Shown here in pieces: positions 1 through 9,255 of a stretch of DNA of 64,000 nt. Each line of letters opens with the position of its first letter. Position 1 is the stretch's first letter. Below the pieces are notes generated by a model. The model was given only the letters and a program-made list of their open reading frames with translations. It was not told the origin of the DNA and ran no database searches. The stretch covers positions 28,925,325 to 28,989,324 of the forward strand of contig NC_087071.1 of the NCBI RefSeq assembly GCF_963678635.1, written 5' to 3'. This stretch comes from Symsagittifera roscoffensis. Taxonomy: Eukaryota > Xenacoelomorpha > Acoela > Convolutidae. Both the position numbers and the translations under genes were made by a program.

Positions 1-984
1 GATCCAGTCAGACTTGTTTATTGGCCAACAAGGAGCTTTGTTAGTTCTATCGGCTAAATCCATCAAAGGTTTCAAAAGCCAACTAGCGGGTAGTTGCCAG
101 TTTGACAGCCGAATGTATGGGGACAATTTCATTGGCGAAATTTTGAAGGAATATCCCGAGGAACTGAGAGCTAGACGGTACATTTTAAAGGAAAAGGTAA
201 TCAGTTTGTAAAGTAATTAAACTCCTAATAAGACTCCAGTTTTCAAACAAGTTTAACCTCACATTTATGTTCAATCCTATAGACATATACAATCAATTAA
301 GCCAGCTGATGTTCAAATTTTGTTCCGATCAATGCCGCCAATGTTCTGGAAAATTATTGATGATGATGCTTCCTTGTCGGCCGCCACGAAACTCTCTGTC
401 CCAAAAGCAGTCAGGGATAAGTCGTTGGGACACATACATAAAAGGAAACTGGAGAAGACTGGAGTACCGACGAAGGAGTCAAGCTATCTGCTGTCATCGC
501 AGGCTGGTGCAATAACACCATTTCACCAGGATTTCTCTGGTACAACTGTGATGTACTTTTTAGTGAAAGGTTAAACAAAGTTTGGTGCATAATTTTTTCA
601 ACGGAATATATAAATCTAGTTCCATTTAGTTCGTTTTTCTATTAGGCTGCAAAACAGTGGCTCTGGGTGTCAATTTCATTTATCCTGGTCACCTGCTCAC
701 GGCTGCCAGAGCTTTTTGACATGAGCGGAAAGACGAAGAGCCCTTCAGCAGCTGCTACCCTGCTTGTCCGATGTTGGCTCTGAATGCGCATATGGTGCAT
801 CTGTGGCTAAAATCAAAGATTAAACTGATACCTTTTTGTCGAAATAAATGATAACAGAGAAAGATATTTTTATAGCACCAAGGACACGATCCCAACGCAA
901 GAATTAGAAGATCTAGAGGAGGTCTGCAGGATTCTGAAAGCGCACGACAAAGCCTTAGATAACCACCTTGCTAGAATAAATTAC
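1..984 (+). pseudogene. JmjC-domain (KDM2/PHF8-like) gene relic
   Basis: JmjC proteins of this type are Fe(II)/2-oxoglutarate dioxygenases, mostly histone lysine demethylases in the nucleus. Four exon-like blocks are seen: up to 196 (donor GTAATC), 302-569 (acceptor attaag, donor GTTAAA), 646-about 835, and 876-984 (donor GTAAGT). The second block reads FHQDFSGTTVMYFLVKG, the HxD iron-binding strand of the fold. The third reads ALGVNFIYPGHL, matching the late GGNFLH strand, and is followed by a segment like the C-terminal helices (HERKDEEPF...). The approximately 80 residues normally between these blocks, including the GWIHAV-type second iron His, are absent, and the intron between the blocks is only 76 bp, so there is no room for a hidden exon. 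An in-frame TGA at 717-719 is followed by same-frame similarity. I infer a decayed gene, open at the left edge of the window; an unrecognised splice form is the alternative. Confidence 0.6.
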
Positions 985-1499
985 GTAAGTACTTCTGGCC
1001 GAATTTCATCCCAAATACTGAAATACTCATTTCCGTATCCCAAAAACTGTAACCAGTTTAATCGCATATACTTAAATACTCAATTGATCCCAAAAATTGA
1101 GTTTCGTCATCCCGTATACTGAAAAGCTTATTTCATACCAAAAACTCAGTTTAACTTCTCATGCTAATTTTTTGATAATTTTCCATTTTTTGCCAACAAC
1201 TAAGGAAAGGCTGGCGAATAAAGAAAAGATGGACGGTCTCTTCCAACACCATCGTGAGTCATGCGGAGAATTGCCAGTGGGGGCATTGCGTGCCCAAAAA
1301 TCAGTCAAAATGTCATGAGATTTTCTAATACCACATTCGAATATTAAATAATCTGTACAGTTTTTTCAACGAAAATGTACAAAATGTCTAGATTTTTTTT
1401 TGGACATTTTAAAAAGAGTTTTTTTCTCCATATAATTTGAAATATGATTCTATTCTATAGAAAACAGTCTGAGTAACTAACTGAATTACTAAATTTCAG

Positions 1500-1790
1500 A
1501 AAACATGATTGATGCTACTATTGAAGACGCTGAAATGTGCCGTATATGCTGCGACGATGGACGGGAACTGTATAAAATACGTGAGGGCGATGTGGCACAC
1601 AAGTTATGTTTGAGCTGCTGGATCAAAAAACATGATGAGCCTGAACTAAAGTGCCGCTTCTGTCGGCGGGACTTGCCGCCTTTCCACTCGTTGAAGCACA
1701 TGTAATTATTGCTTTTGACTTTGTTTTTTGTTAAACTAACTTAGCCTGGTGCCATGTGAACAACCTCTTCTTTCCAGCTTTGACCACTAA
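1500..1790 (+). CDS. Small RING-like zinc-finger protein (exon with possible short 3' exon)
   Basis: The exon begins after a good acceptor (aaatttcag at 1491-1499) and has ATG at 1505 in the context aaaacATGat. The reading frame gives MCRICCDD, then HKLCLSCW and KCRFCRRDL, i.e. the Cx2C...Hx2Cx2C...Cx2C layout of a RING finger with the third ligand (the Cys before His) missing. RING domains usually bring E2 enzymes to substrates as ubiquitin ligases; with one ligand absent, zinc binding and activity are uncertain. A donor GTAATT lies at 1702. Acceptors at 1743-1744 or 1776-1777 lead to the same frame and a TAA at 1788-1790, giving a protein of about 70-80 residues. The alternative is to run unspliced to TAA at 1703-1705. 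The next 154 codons in the same frame are open and coding-like (separate entry). Confidence 0.5.
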
Positions 1791-2252
1791 CTTGAACCTT
1801 CCCAATGTGAACCCCAAAATAACATCCAAACCTTCATCCATATCGACCATGTTTCACCTTCGCTCAATTCCATTGACACAGACGAGGAACCAAATGATGA
1901 GGAAAACGATGAGGAGGGAGGAGACCAGATCGAAGTCGAGACAGTGGTACCCTACCGTGACTCCGATTCGGAGTCGGAACCGGAGCAACTGAGGAGTGTC
2001 TCCGACTTTGATCTGCTCTCGGGCAGTGACGAGGAGGAGAGCACTGCCTTGGACGCTCTTGCATTCCCCTACGTGCGGGGTCGCGGTCGCGGGCACGCTG
2101 TGGTCTGGGATTGGCGAATCGAAGACGATTCATCCAGTGATGACGACATGCCCTATAATTGGGCAAGCGGGCGGGGGCGCTGTCGCGGACGAGCAGCGCC
2201 GTCAGTCGCCGCGACTGCAAACATACCAGGCCGGACCAGAGTCATATACTAG
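1791..2252 (+). other. Acidic, RG-containing reading frame in frame with the RING exon
   Basis: From 1791 to the TAG at 2250-2252 one frame is open for 153 codons. It encodes runs of Asp/Glu/Ser (for example DSDSESEPEQ, SGSDEEES, EDDSSSDDD), an RGRGRG stretch and a final RGRCRGRAA segment. The DNA is clearly more GC-rich than its surroundings, which supports past or present selection as coding sequence. It is in the same frame as the preceding RING exon if that exon is spliced at 1702 to either acceptor, but a TAA at 1788-1790 stands between them. It could be the C-terminal part of the RING protein made by readthrough or by another splice form, a separate gene with an ATG at 1944, or a decayed C-terminus. 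Overlapping frames on both strands are shadows of this composition. Confidence 0.45.
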
Positions 2253-2294
2253 CACAGAGTCATATCGCCCACCCCCATCAGATTATCAGCACGT

Positions 2295-3130
2295 TTCAAA
2301 ATCTCAAATCTCAAAATAAATTACTAAAATATTTTATGACCAGGTTTTTATTAGAAAACTGTTTTTTAGTTCAAATGCCACGTAGTACGTCTCTCGTGCG
2401 TCTCAGTCTCAGTCAGTACAAACAATCGCCAAACATCCAATCCCTTTAAATAGTGCCAACCTTACCTTATCGGTAGGTCTCAAAACCTCAAATCTCAAAA
2501 CACTTTACTAAAATATTTTATGACTAGATTTTTATTAGAAAATAAAATCAACAGTTACGGTCAGTATTTTTGTCGTCAAAGTCAGTATCATCCACATGTG
2601 ACCTTGAGTATCATACAGACAGTCAGATAATCAGTAAACTTCAAAAGCTCAAATCTCAATTATTTTACTAAAACAATTTTGACTCGTTTGTCAGAAAACT
2701 GTTTTTTTTTAGCGCAAACAACCGTCCAATGCAAATTGCCACATGCGAATGCCCTACGTCAAATTGCCCGTTTTCAGAGAGACTGGTAAATGAGATAGTA
2801 TGTCTACGCTCCATTATCAGTAAATTTCAAAATCTCAAAGATCAATACATAATACTAAAACGATTTATGACCAGTTTATCAGAAAACTGTTTTTTTTTAT
2901 AGCAAACAAGCGCCTTAGTATGCAAAAGTCCGGCTCAATCAAAGTTCAACCGTTTTCCGTTAAGTAATTGCCCGGCTCAAAACAGAATTCCGCATAGAGT
3001 TCAATTCGCAAAAGCAAAACAAGGTTAGCCGCTGGATGTGCGCTCACAAAGCCAGTCATCGGCCATCTAAGTTTCAGAATCTCAAACTAATTTTACCAAA
3101 TTCATGACTTCAGAAATGTTTTTAAAATTT
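2295..3130 (+). repeat. Diverged tandem repeat, about 155-245 bp period
   Basis: A block of the form TTTCAAAATCTCAAATCTCA...TTTACTAAAAnnATTTTATGACnnG followed by TTTATTAGAAAACTGTTTTTT recurs starting near 2297, 2481, 2640, 2826 and 3072. Spacings vary, and the segments between the blocks (containing AGTCAGTATCA-like and CAAATTGCC-like phrases) are less conserved. No gene is visible in this stretch. Confidence 0.6.
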
Positions 3131-3675
3131 TTTTGCCAAATTACTTTAGATTTCTTATTAGAAAATTTTTCTTAGTGCAAATTGCCGTAGTGCTGACTCA
3201 AACTGCAAATTGCCGTGTCAAATTAAAAGCCGTCACTGGTGCCCTTATTGTTATTAGTTAACAATCTCTCTCTTTTTTTTCTCTCTTCTAAAACTGTAGA
3301 TTCAGTTATCTTTTTTATTGCCTCATAGTTATCTCTATTGCCTCATCTGATGAACTTTACTGCTTGTTTTTTTGATGCTACAAAGTAACTTAACTAGATA
3401 AACTTTTAAGGATAATTATGGAATGAAAATTCCCAAGTAATTTTTTTTGACTCGGGAAAATTGGCCCTACTCAAGCTAATTGTTGTTGTTTTTCAGATCC
3501 CTTCGTGTAATCCTAACTATGCACCCAATAAAAAGTTTTGGCTCTTTAAATTAACCATGAATACATGCTTACACCACTCAAAACGGGCTTGGAAATGTGG
3601 TGATCTTCTCCTTTCTTAAAAAATATAGAAATTTTTTTATTTCGCTGTTCAAAGCTCTTTTTCCCTTCTATAATT
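3131..3675. other. Intergenic, no recognisable feature
   Basis: AT-rich sequence with T-rich runs and short pyrimidine tracts (near 3265-3295). I see no coding segment of convincing length here. It separates the tandem repeat from the Artemis-like sequence and would hold that gene's promoter if it were ever expressed. Confidence 0.4.
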
Positions 3676-5063
3676 ATGTCAAAAAGTTCCGGTCCAATAT
3701 CAGAGTTTCCTGTGGTTTCAATAGATCGCTTCAATGGTGAGAACCTGAAATCTACAGTTTATTTTCTTTCGCATTCTCATACAGATCACATGATGGGCCT
3801 TAATGAGCCTGAGCTCTTCGAAAGGTTAAAGCACTCTGACTTGAAAAAATTTTGTCAAAAAGTTTCGGTTGTTTTGTTGAGTGTATTTCCGCTTTATGTT
3901 CATTTAAATCCATATATAATATCTCTGAATTTAGATAATGAGACAACATTGAATGTTTCATTGGAAGGGGACGAGACTCATACCCTAACTGTCACTGTTA
4001 GTCCTGCAGGTCACTGTCCAGGTACAGTAATGTTCTTACTAGTTTTCAAAGAAAAATCTGTCCTTTTTACCGCCAATTTCAGATGGCAAGTTGGTCATAC
4101 GAAGCGAACCATTCATCTTTTCGACAATTTACAAGGAGCTGTTGTTCATAATTTTGATTATATTTACATCAACACAATGTTTTGCAAAACAGATTCCAAT
4201 TTCCGACCTTGTAGGGAGAGTTGTCTTTCAGCCATCTTCATCTTTCAAGCCGTGTCCGCATGGCTCTGTTCATTTCAAAATGATGTGGTCCATTTTCGTA
4301 ACAAAACTCGCTACGGTTATGAGTTTTTGATGAAAGAGCTTGCACTTAGATTCAACACTTAAGTTCACATTTCATTATGTCGGTATTAACTGTACAAGTT
4401 TGTTCCGTCAAAACAAAATTGGCTCACCTTAGATGGCGAAAGAACCAAAATCCATTTCTGCAAGCCGTCGTTTGCGTCTTCGAACTTAAAACTGCCTTGC
4501 AAGCTGGGCACCCCAAGTCCAGAAGTGCTTACAATCATTTCAACCGCAATGTTCTTCACTAAAAACGAGATAATGCCTGGGATATTGGTTTGGTTAAAAC
4601 GCTGGCTGAGAGAACCATTCGCTGCTGTTATTCTTTGCCCTCTTCAGCTGAGGAAATAATTGGTTTCCTTTCGAGTCTGCAGTTCGAAAGTATTACATCC
4701 TTCGTTTGTCCGGATAAAGATACTCCATTTGACTCTGTGAAAGCTTTTATTTTAAATACGATCAAACATCAGAATCTAATGGCGTCAAACGATTCGAGTA
4801 CAAAGTTGTGGAAAGAGAAAAATAAATTCAATAAGAGAGGTAAACGCAAACTTTATCTGGAGAAAGTTTCAACAAACACACCAGACTACCAATACCATAG
4901 TGTGCCATCAAGACAACAAAGACGCTTTGTCGAAAGTGGAAAGTTCGAGGAAAAAGGATTCAGAAAGAGCAGAAAAATTGATCCAGTTTGCTCAACAAAA
5001 TTTAAAAACAATATTTTACTTTTCTTATTGTGTTTTTTAGATACCGCTTGTAAGTTTTTTTAG
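3676..5063 (+). pseudogene. DCLRE1C-like: Artemis (DCLRE1C)-like nuclease relic, intronless
   Basis: Artemis is the metallo-beta-lactamase/beta-CASP nuclease that opens hairpins and trims ends in non-homologous end joining. The frame from ATG 3676 starts with SEFPVVSIDRFNGENL and YFLSHSHTDHM (motif 2 HxHxDH), then has SPAGHCPGTVMFL (motif 3 His). The motif-4 position TGDFR reads TANFR, and the YLDTTFC position reads YINTMFC, so two metal-binding Asp residues are Asn. Similarity continues (RYGYEFLMKEL) to an in-frame TAA at 4360-4362 and a second at 4387-4389, then resumes in the same frame (TKIHFCK; VLTIISTAMFF) to about 4566. A frameshift follows, and the beta-CASP end appears from about 4569 (RTIRCCYSLPSS...EIIGFLSSL). 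The whole region has no introns, unlike most animal Artemis genes, which suggests a processed copy; no clear poly(A) tail is seen. The tail after about 4750 is basic and unrecognised. Confidence 0.72.
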
Positions 5064-5109
5064 TTTTAATTAAACGAGGATTTTTATTCCAGTTTTCAGA
5101 GCACATTTT

Positions 5110-5420
5110 AGTTCAGCTTTCAAAAAAATACAATCAAGCCGTCCTGACGATTGCGATGATAATTTCTGAACCAACTGAAACATCTCATCTCAAATACTGA
5201 TGAGTGCGATGATAATTTCTGAACAATTTCATCTCAAATACTGATGAGCGACATAGCTGCCATTTCAAACTGAACCATTTCATCTCAAATACTGATGATG
5301 ATTTCTTATGCATAACTGAACCATCTCATTTCAATTACTGATGAGTGAATTAACTGCCCCCATTTCAAACATGAACTGCCATTTAAAACCCTGAACAGCC
5401 ATTTCAAACCCAATCCAAAC
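5110..5420 (+). repeat. Minisatellite, CATCTCAAATACTGATGA units
   Basis: Four imperfect units of about 50-60 bp share CATCTCAAATACTGATGAGtg followed by a GATGATAATTTCTGAAC-type phrase. They pass into shorter units of about 20-25 bp of the type CTGAACtGCCATTTCAAAC. There is no convincing coding sequence. The array begins just after the Artemis-like relic. Confidence 0.6.
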
Positions 5421-5595
5421 CAAAACGAAAAATTTGATATCCGCATTGTTAATCAATGTTTCAAGATTGGTTTGTGGATTCCGCTGGCAAATGGATAAAT
5501 CGTTTTGCGATAAAATTGCGCGTTCCTATAGATAATAAATCAAATATTTCACCTCTAGCTTTTAATTGTTCAGATGCAAGTTTAGTAATAAACAA

Positions 5596-5860
5596 AAATG
5601 CGGAATTCACTTACAACTTGCGGAATCCGCTTACCTTTGCGGATTCTGCATACAATATTGGCGGTTTCTACTTACATTTTCGGATTCCACTTACATTTTG
5701 CGGAATCCACTTACAGTTGCGGAATCCAGAACAACTAGCTATATTTGCTTGTTGCGGAATCCGCAACAAAACAAATGTGCCGTCAAAAGTTACGTTACAG
5801 GTATATGTATGCGGAATTCACTGAAATTTTGTTTGTGGAATCCACTTACATTTTGGAACA
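5596..5860 (+). repeat. Minisatellite with GCGGAATCC core, about 20 bp
   Basis: The phrase CTTACATTTTGCGGAATCCA, with variants, recurs about ten times between 5596 and 5860. It is densest at 5596-5735, with scattered copies up to 5850. Several frames stay open through the array only because the unit lacks stops, so I do not treat them as genes. Confidence 0.65.
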
Positions 5861-5944
5861 TATTTTAAGACTTGTCTCTGGAATTCAGGAGCATACAGAA
5901 ACAAAATTGTGCTCCTATACAGTGCACAGTTTGGCCTCGTAATG

Positions 5945-6063
5945 ATGGTCCGTCACCAAAAATGGATTTCTCAAAACCAGTACAAAGGGGGACCCTTTGG
6001 GTCGGCAGGGGGTCAATTCCCTGAGGGAAAGAGCGTCCCCCGCCTCCCCTAAATCCGCTACTG
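5945..6063 (-). mobile_element. hAT-type MITE fragment (terminal part only)
   Basis: This segment matches the outer part of the family seen complete at 8885, 39667 and 61123. It contains the phrases AAAATGGATTTCT, GGGACCCTTTGGGTCGGCAG and GGGGGTCAATTCCCTGAGGG, and ends with CCTAAATCCGCTACTG, a diverged form of the terminus CCTAAATCCGCCCCTG. The other end of the element is absent, so it is a truncated copy. Confidence 0.6.
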
Positions 6064-6946
6064 AATGTATGCAAAAAATGTTTTGTCTATAACGTAGTCC
6101 AGACTGAACTTTTCATACCACTGAAACAAAACTTCCTGAAAGTTTTTTGCAAATCAACTTTGAAACTAATATTTTTTTATATTATCAGATACAGATACAT
6201 TTCAATAGGTCAAAAAATCAGGCCATGATTTTCAACTATTGAAGTTTTCGGCTAAAATTGTTCAGCCGTATACAAAAGTTTGAGGCTTTGTTCATAGTTC
6301 TGAGTGAACTGTAGAAAAATATATTACAATTTTTACTCAAGTGCCGAGATCTGTGAGATTTCTTCTGTTCAACCAAGTGGCTTTCCTATATTAAAAATCC
6401 ATGGTTTTTGTGTTTTCGAAAAAAAAATAAGCAAAACTCGGCAGAAATTAACTTTTTGATTTATGGATAAATGCTTGTCTTGTATTTTTCATTTTTTAAA
6501 AAATGCTTATAGTAGTGTTTTCTTACATTTGTCTGTACGTAAAGATTTGTGCAAAATTGTATAATAAGCATTTTTCCATATATGGATGTTGTATGACCAG
6601 CATATTTGGTCAACCCGGCTGATAACAAAAAGTGATTAAGAAAAAACGTAATGTTTTTTTGATAAAACGTGAGTTAACTATCCCAGTTTCGGATGCTCAT
6701 TTTCAAACAAAAGCTTTTTTTCACATTTGTTATTATCTATGCATTGGCTACATTACGTTGGTATGCTAATAGACTCAATATCTTGTCGAAAATAAACAAT
6801 AACACAGGGGCGAAGCTAGATACGACACAAAGCAGTTCCAGATTGTCCAATAAGAAAAACTGAAAAAGCCTCTAATTAGCCAAATTTCAGCTGGGTCTAG
6901 GCTTTGATCTGCGATCTACTGTAATCAAGAGATTTTGAGTTGAACC
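6064..6946. other. Gene-free AT-rich stretch with one repeat end
   Basis: No coding segment is supported. About 6470-6618 resembles the right part of the CCCGGGTTGACC element family: it contains TGTATAATAAGCATTTTTCCATATATGG and TTGTATGACCAGCAT and ends in GGTCAACCCGG at 6608-6618. An acceptor-like aaatttcag stands at about 6881-6889, just before the N gap, but what follows is too short to call an exon. Confidence 0.4.
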
Positions 6947-7146
6947 NNNNNNNNNNNNNNNNNNNNNNNNNNNNNNNNNNNNNNNNNNNNNNNNNNNNNN
7001 NNNNNNNNNNNNNNNNNNNNNNNNNNNNNNNNNNNNNNNNNNNNNNNNNNNNNNNNNNNNNNNNNNNNNNNNNNNNNNNNNNNNNNNNNNNNNNNNNNNN
7101 NNNNNNNNNNNNNNNNNNNNNNNNNNNNNNNNNNNNNNNNNNNNNN
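6947..7146. other. Assembly gap, 200 N
   Basis: Exactly 200 unknown bases. Open frames that run through it are artefacts of the N run. Its true size is not known from the sequence. Confidence 0.98.
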
Positions 7147-7605
7147 GCTCTGAAGTTGATGCCACTCTGGCTTTTCCTTGAAGTTTCTGATTTGCTCACA
7201 CTCTGGAAAATCATATCAAGAAATTGCGACATTCCTTGGTCATATCATATCATTCTACCAGCAGATCACCAACACAATATCGGAAAAAGGACTAAACAGA
7301 AGATTGTGGTGAAACGACCGAAGACATTGGTATGCGAGCAGAACTTGTTTTTTCGAACAGCAAGACTCGTGATTATCCTGACACTTCTTCGACAGACAAG
7401 GACTCAAAAACAGACTCTTAGCTTTTTACTGGAGCTACTTCAAGAAAAGATATCAAACGGAATCATTTTGCACATGGACTATCAGCTGCGACTGCACCAT
7501 CATGAACCGTCGCTTCCGCTTGCCGGAATTCAACAACTTAAACTCATAAATTGTCCTGAGGGGGAAACTACTTCACAATTATGTTGTGTTAAGTCATTAA
7601 AATAA
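7147..7605 (+). CDS. Open frame after the gap, unrecognised (possible partial exon)
   Basis: The frame is open from the gap to the TAA at 7603-7605, 152 codons, and this stretch is less AT-rich than its surroundings. It contains basic, Gln/His-rich phrases (GKRTKQKIVVKRPK; LRQTRTQKQTLSFLLELLQ), but there is no recognisable domain. The left side is lost in the N gap, so the start cannot be judged. It ends 26 bp before a large palindrome. It could be a terminal exon, or a chance frame in DNA of raised GC. Confidence 0.25.
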   Translation, partial: ALKLMPLWLFLEVSDLLTLWKIISRNCDIPWSYHIILPADHQHNIGKRTKQKIVVKRPKTLVCEQNLFFRTARLVIILTLLRQTRTQKQTLSFLLELLQEKISNGIILHMDYQLRLHHHEPSLPLAGIQQLKLINCPEGETTSQLCCVKSLK

Positions 7606-7630
7606 TCATAATAATTGTATTTATGTATAC

Positions 7631-7871
7631 ATAGGAGCGTCGATTTCCTGGTACCGAGTATCTCTTCTTAGGAATTCATCAGCACACTCTTTCAGTCATC
7701 AAATATTTTGTAAATTTTCGCAAAACTCTATATCTGATTTCATTTTTCCGGATGAAAAATGAAATCAGATATAGAGTTTTGCGAAAATTTACAAAATATT
7801 TGATGACTGAAGGAGTGTGCTGATGAATTCCTAAGAAGAGATACTCGGTACCAGGAAATCGACGCTCCTAT
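7631..7871. repeat. Near-perfect palindrome, 117-bp arms with 7-nt loop
   Basis: Bases 7631-7747 and 7755-7871 are reverse complements with a single mismatch (ACTCTTTCAG on the left against CTGAAGGAGT on the right). The loop CCGGATG is at 7748-7754. The arms begin ATAGGAGCGTCGATTTCC and end GGAAATCGACGCTCCTAT. It is not part of the other repeat families in the window. A transcript would fold into one long hairpin. Confidence 0.95.
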
Positions 7872-8884
7872 CAACCCAAAACCAGGAATCCCCCGCCAGG
7901 AATTTGACGCATTTGATCACCCAAAGCCTTCGTTGCCTAAATAATCAACAAAAACTAGCAAATTTTTTGTCGAAAAAATTCCAAGAAAGACTGTAAAACG
8001 TCAATTTCCTACAATTTTTGTTTCTCTAAAAGTATCAGTGCGCCTCAAAACGTCTTTTTACAAAAAAAGCTGATAAAATTTTCTTATGAAAAGAATACTC
8101 GACAACCAATAATCATTGAGATCTGTGAAATTAAAAGATGGATATTAATTCTGTTTGAAATGAAATTTTGTTTAATTTGTAGGTGGATTAAATCATTTCT
8201 GTTCATTTTGAAATTGAACTAAAGTAATAATTCTAAACAAGTTTGAGTTATTTTTCATTAGGTCTCTCGCAAGCAACCTTTTTTGACAGAACAGGGCTAC
8301 ATAATGGAGAAAAGTTCTTCTTTTTCTTGCCTTTTGAAAAAGAATCTTTCTTGCCCGAGATGAAAATTAGACTTCATGTACCTTTTTCAAAAAGTCTAGA
8401 AGGAACAAGTGTTCGAATTTCTGAGACACAAATTTTTCGATTTCATCAGAATAAATTTTTTCTCTTGTTGTTGTGAAATCAAACTGGCAGAAAAAAAATG
8501 TCAGCCTGTTTTCACATTGCATATTTTTCGACGGTTGGTTTTTAACATGATTTTTTTTTGTGCAGACATTCACATGAGCCAAGAAGTTTTCATGAATTGT
8601 TTGTTTAAGATGTACTCATTAAAAAATAATTATTCAACCGACTTTCTAACGATGTCTGTCAGAATTTGAAATAAGATGATTTATGGTATTCAAAAACTGA
8701 AATCCATGCAACATCATCGACAACTGTAATCAAGACAACGACAACTGTTCCTGTTTGATCATAACTCAGGTTGACTACAAGTTGCAATCTTAGACAAATA
8801 TCTACAACAAGCTAACACTTTCTTACAAAAAATATTAGAAGGGTGATATTTTTTACAACGAGAACATTTCAACTTAAGCACTTC
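7872..8884. other. Mostly gene-free; one weak exon candidate
   Basis: A frame following an acceptor-like sequence (ttttcattag, ending at 8262) runs from 8263 to a stop at 8474-8476 and reads like a short Phe-rich exon (ATFFDRTGLHNGEK...). It is Phe-rich in the way expected of translated T-rich DNA, and I do not recognise it. The rest is AT-rich with no visible feature. Confidence 0.2.
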
Positions 8885-9247
8885 CAGGGGCGGATTTAGG
8901 GGGGGGGGGGCGGACGCTCTCCCTCCCCCTCAGGGATTCGACCCCCTGACGACCCAAAGGGCCCCCCCTTCGGTACTTTTTAAGAAATCCATTTTTTGCC
9001 GACCGACCCTAAAATTTTTCTAAAGGCGCCTTTGGCGCCAACATATACTAACTTTGAGGGGGAGCGCGCGCCAAAAAAAACACGATTTTTTGACAAAATT
9101 TTTCAAAAAAGGGCCTAAAAACGGCTTTTTTGACCTGTTTTTTCAAAAATTTGCTGCGGTGCAGAAAATTTGGCAAAAACAGGGACCTTTTAGTGCTTTA
9201 GAAGAGCTCGGAAAATCAATTTGGTCGACCTAAAAAGAAGAAGCCTG
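8885..9247 (+). mobile_element. hAT-type MITE, full copy with 8-bp target duplication
   Basis: The copy begins CAGGGGCGGATTTAGGGGG and carries the family landmarks GGGATTCGACCCCCTGACGA, CCTAAAATTTTTCTAAAGGC, GCGCCTTTGGCGCC and CAATTTGGTCGACCTAAAAA. It is flanked by AGCACTTC at 8877-8884 and at 9248-9255, an exact 8-bp duplication typical of hAT transposition. The right terminus is short (GAAGCCTG instead of ATCCGCCCCTG), which suggests a deletion or decay near that end. It has no coding capacity and so would depend on a transposase from elsewhere. Confidence 0.85.
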
Positions 9248-9255
9248 AGCACTTC

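Noticed and set aside
1854-2220. Antisense Arg/Pro-rich open frames
   Set aside because: They are complements of the acidic, GC-rich frame at 1791-2252 and show no domain.
646-4566. Alternative genetic code to explain in-frame TGA and TAA
   Set aside because: Other frames end at ordinary TAA/TAG positions, and the Artemis copy also has a frameshift, which decay explains better.
6887-7232. Open frames running through the N gap
   Set aside because: They are open only because N codons are read as unknown residues.
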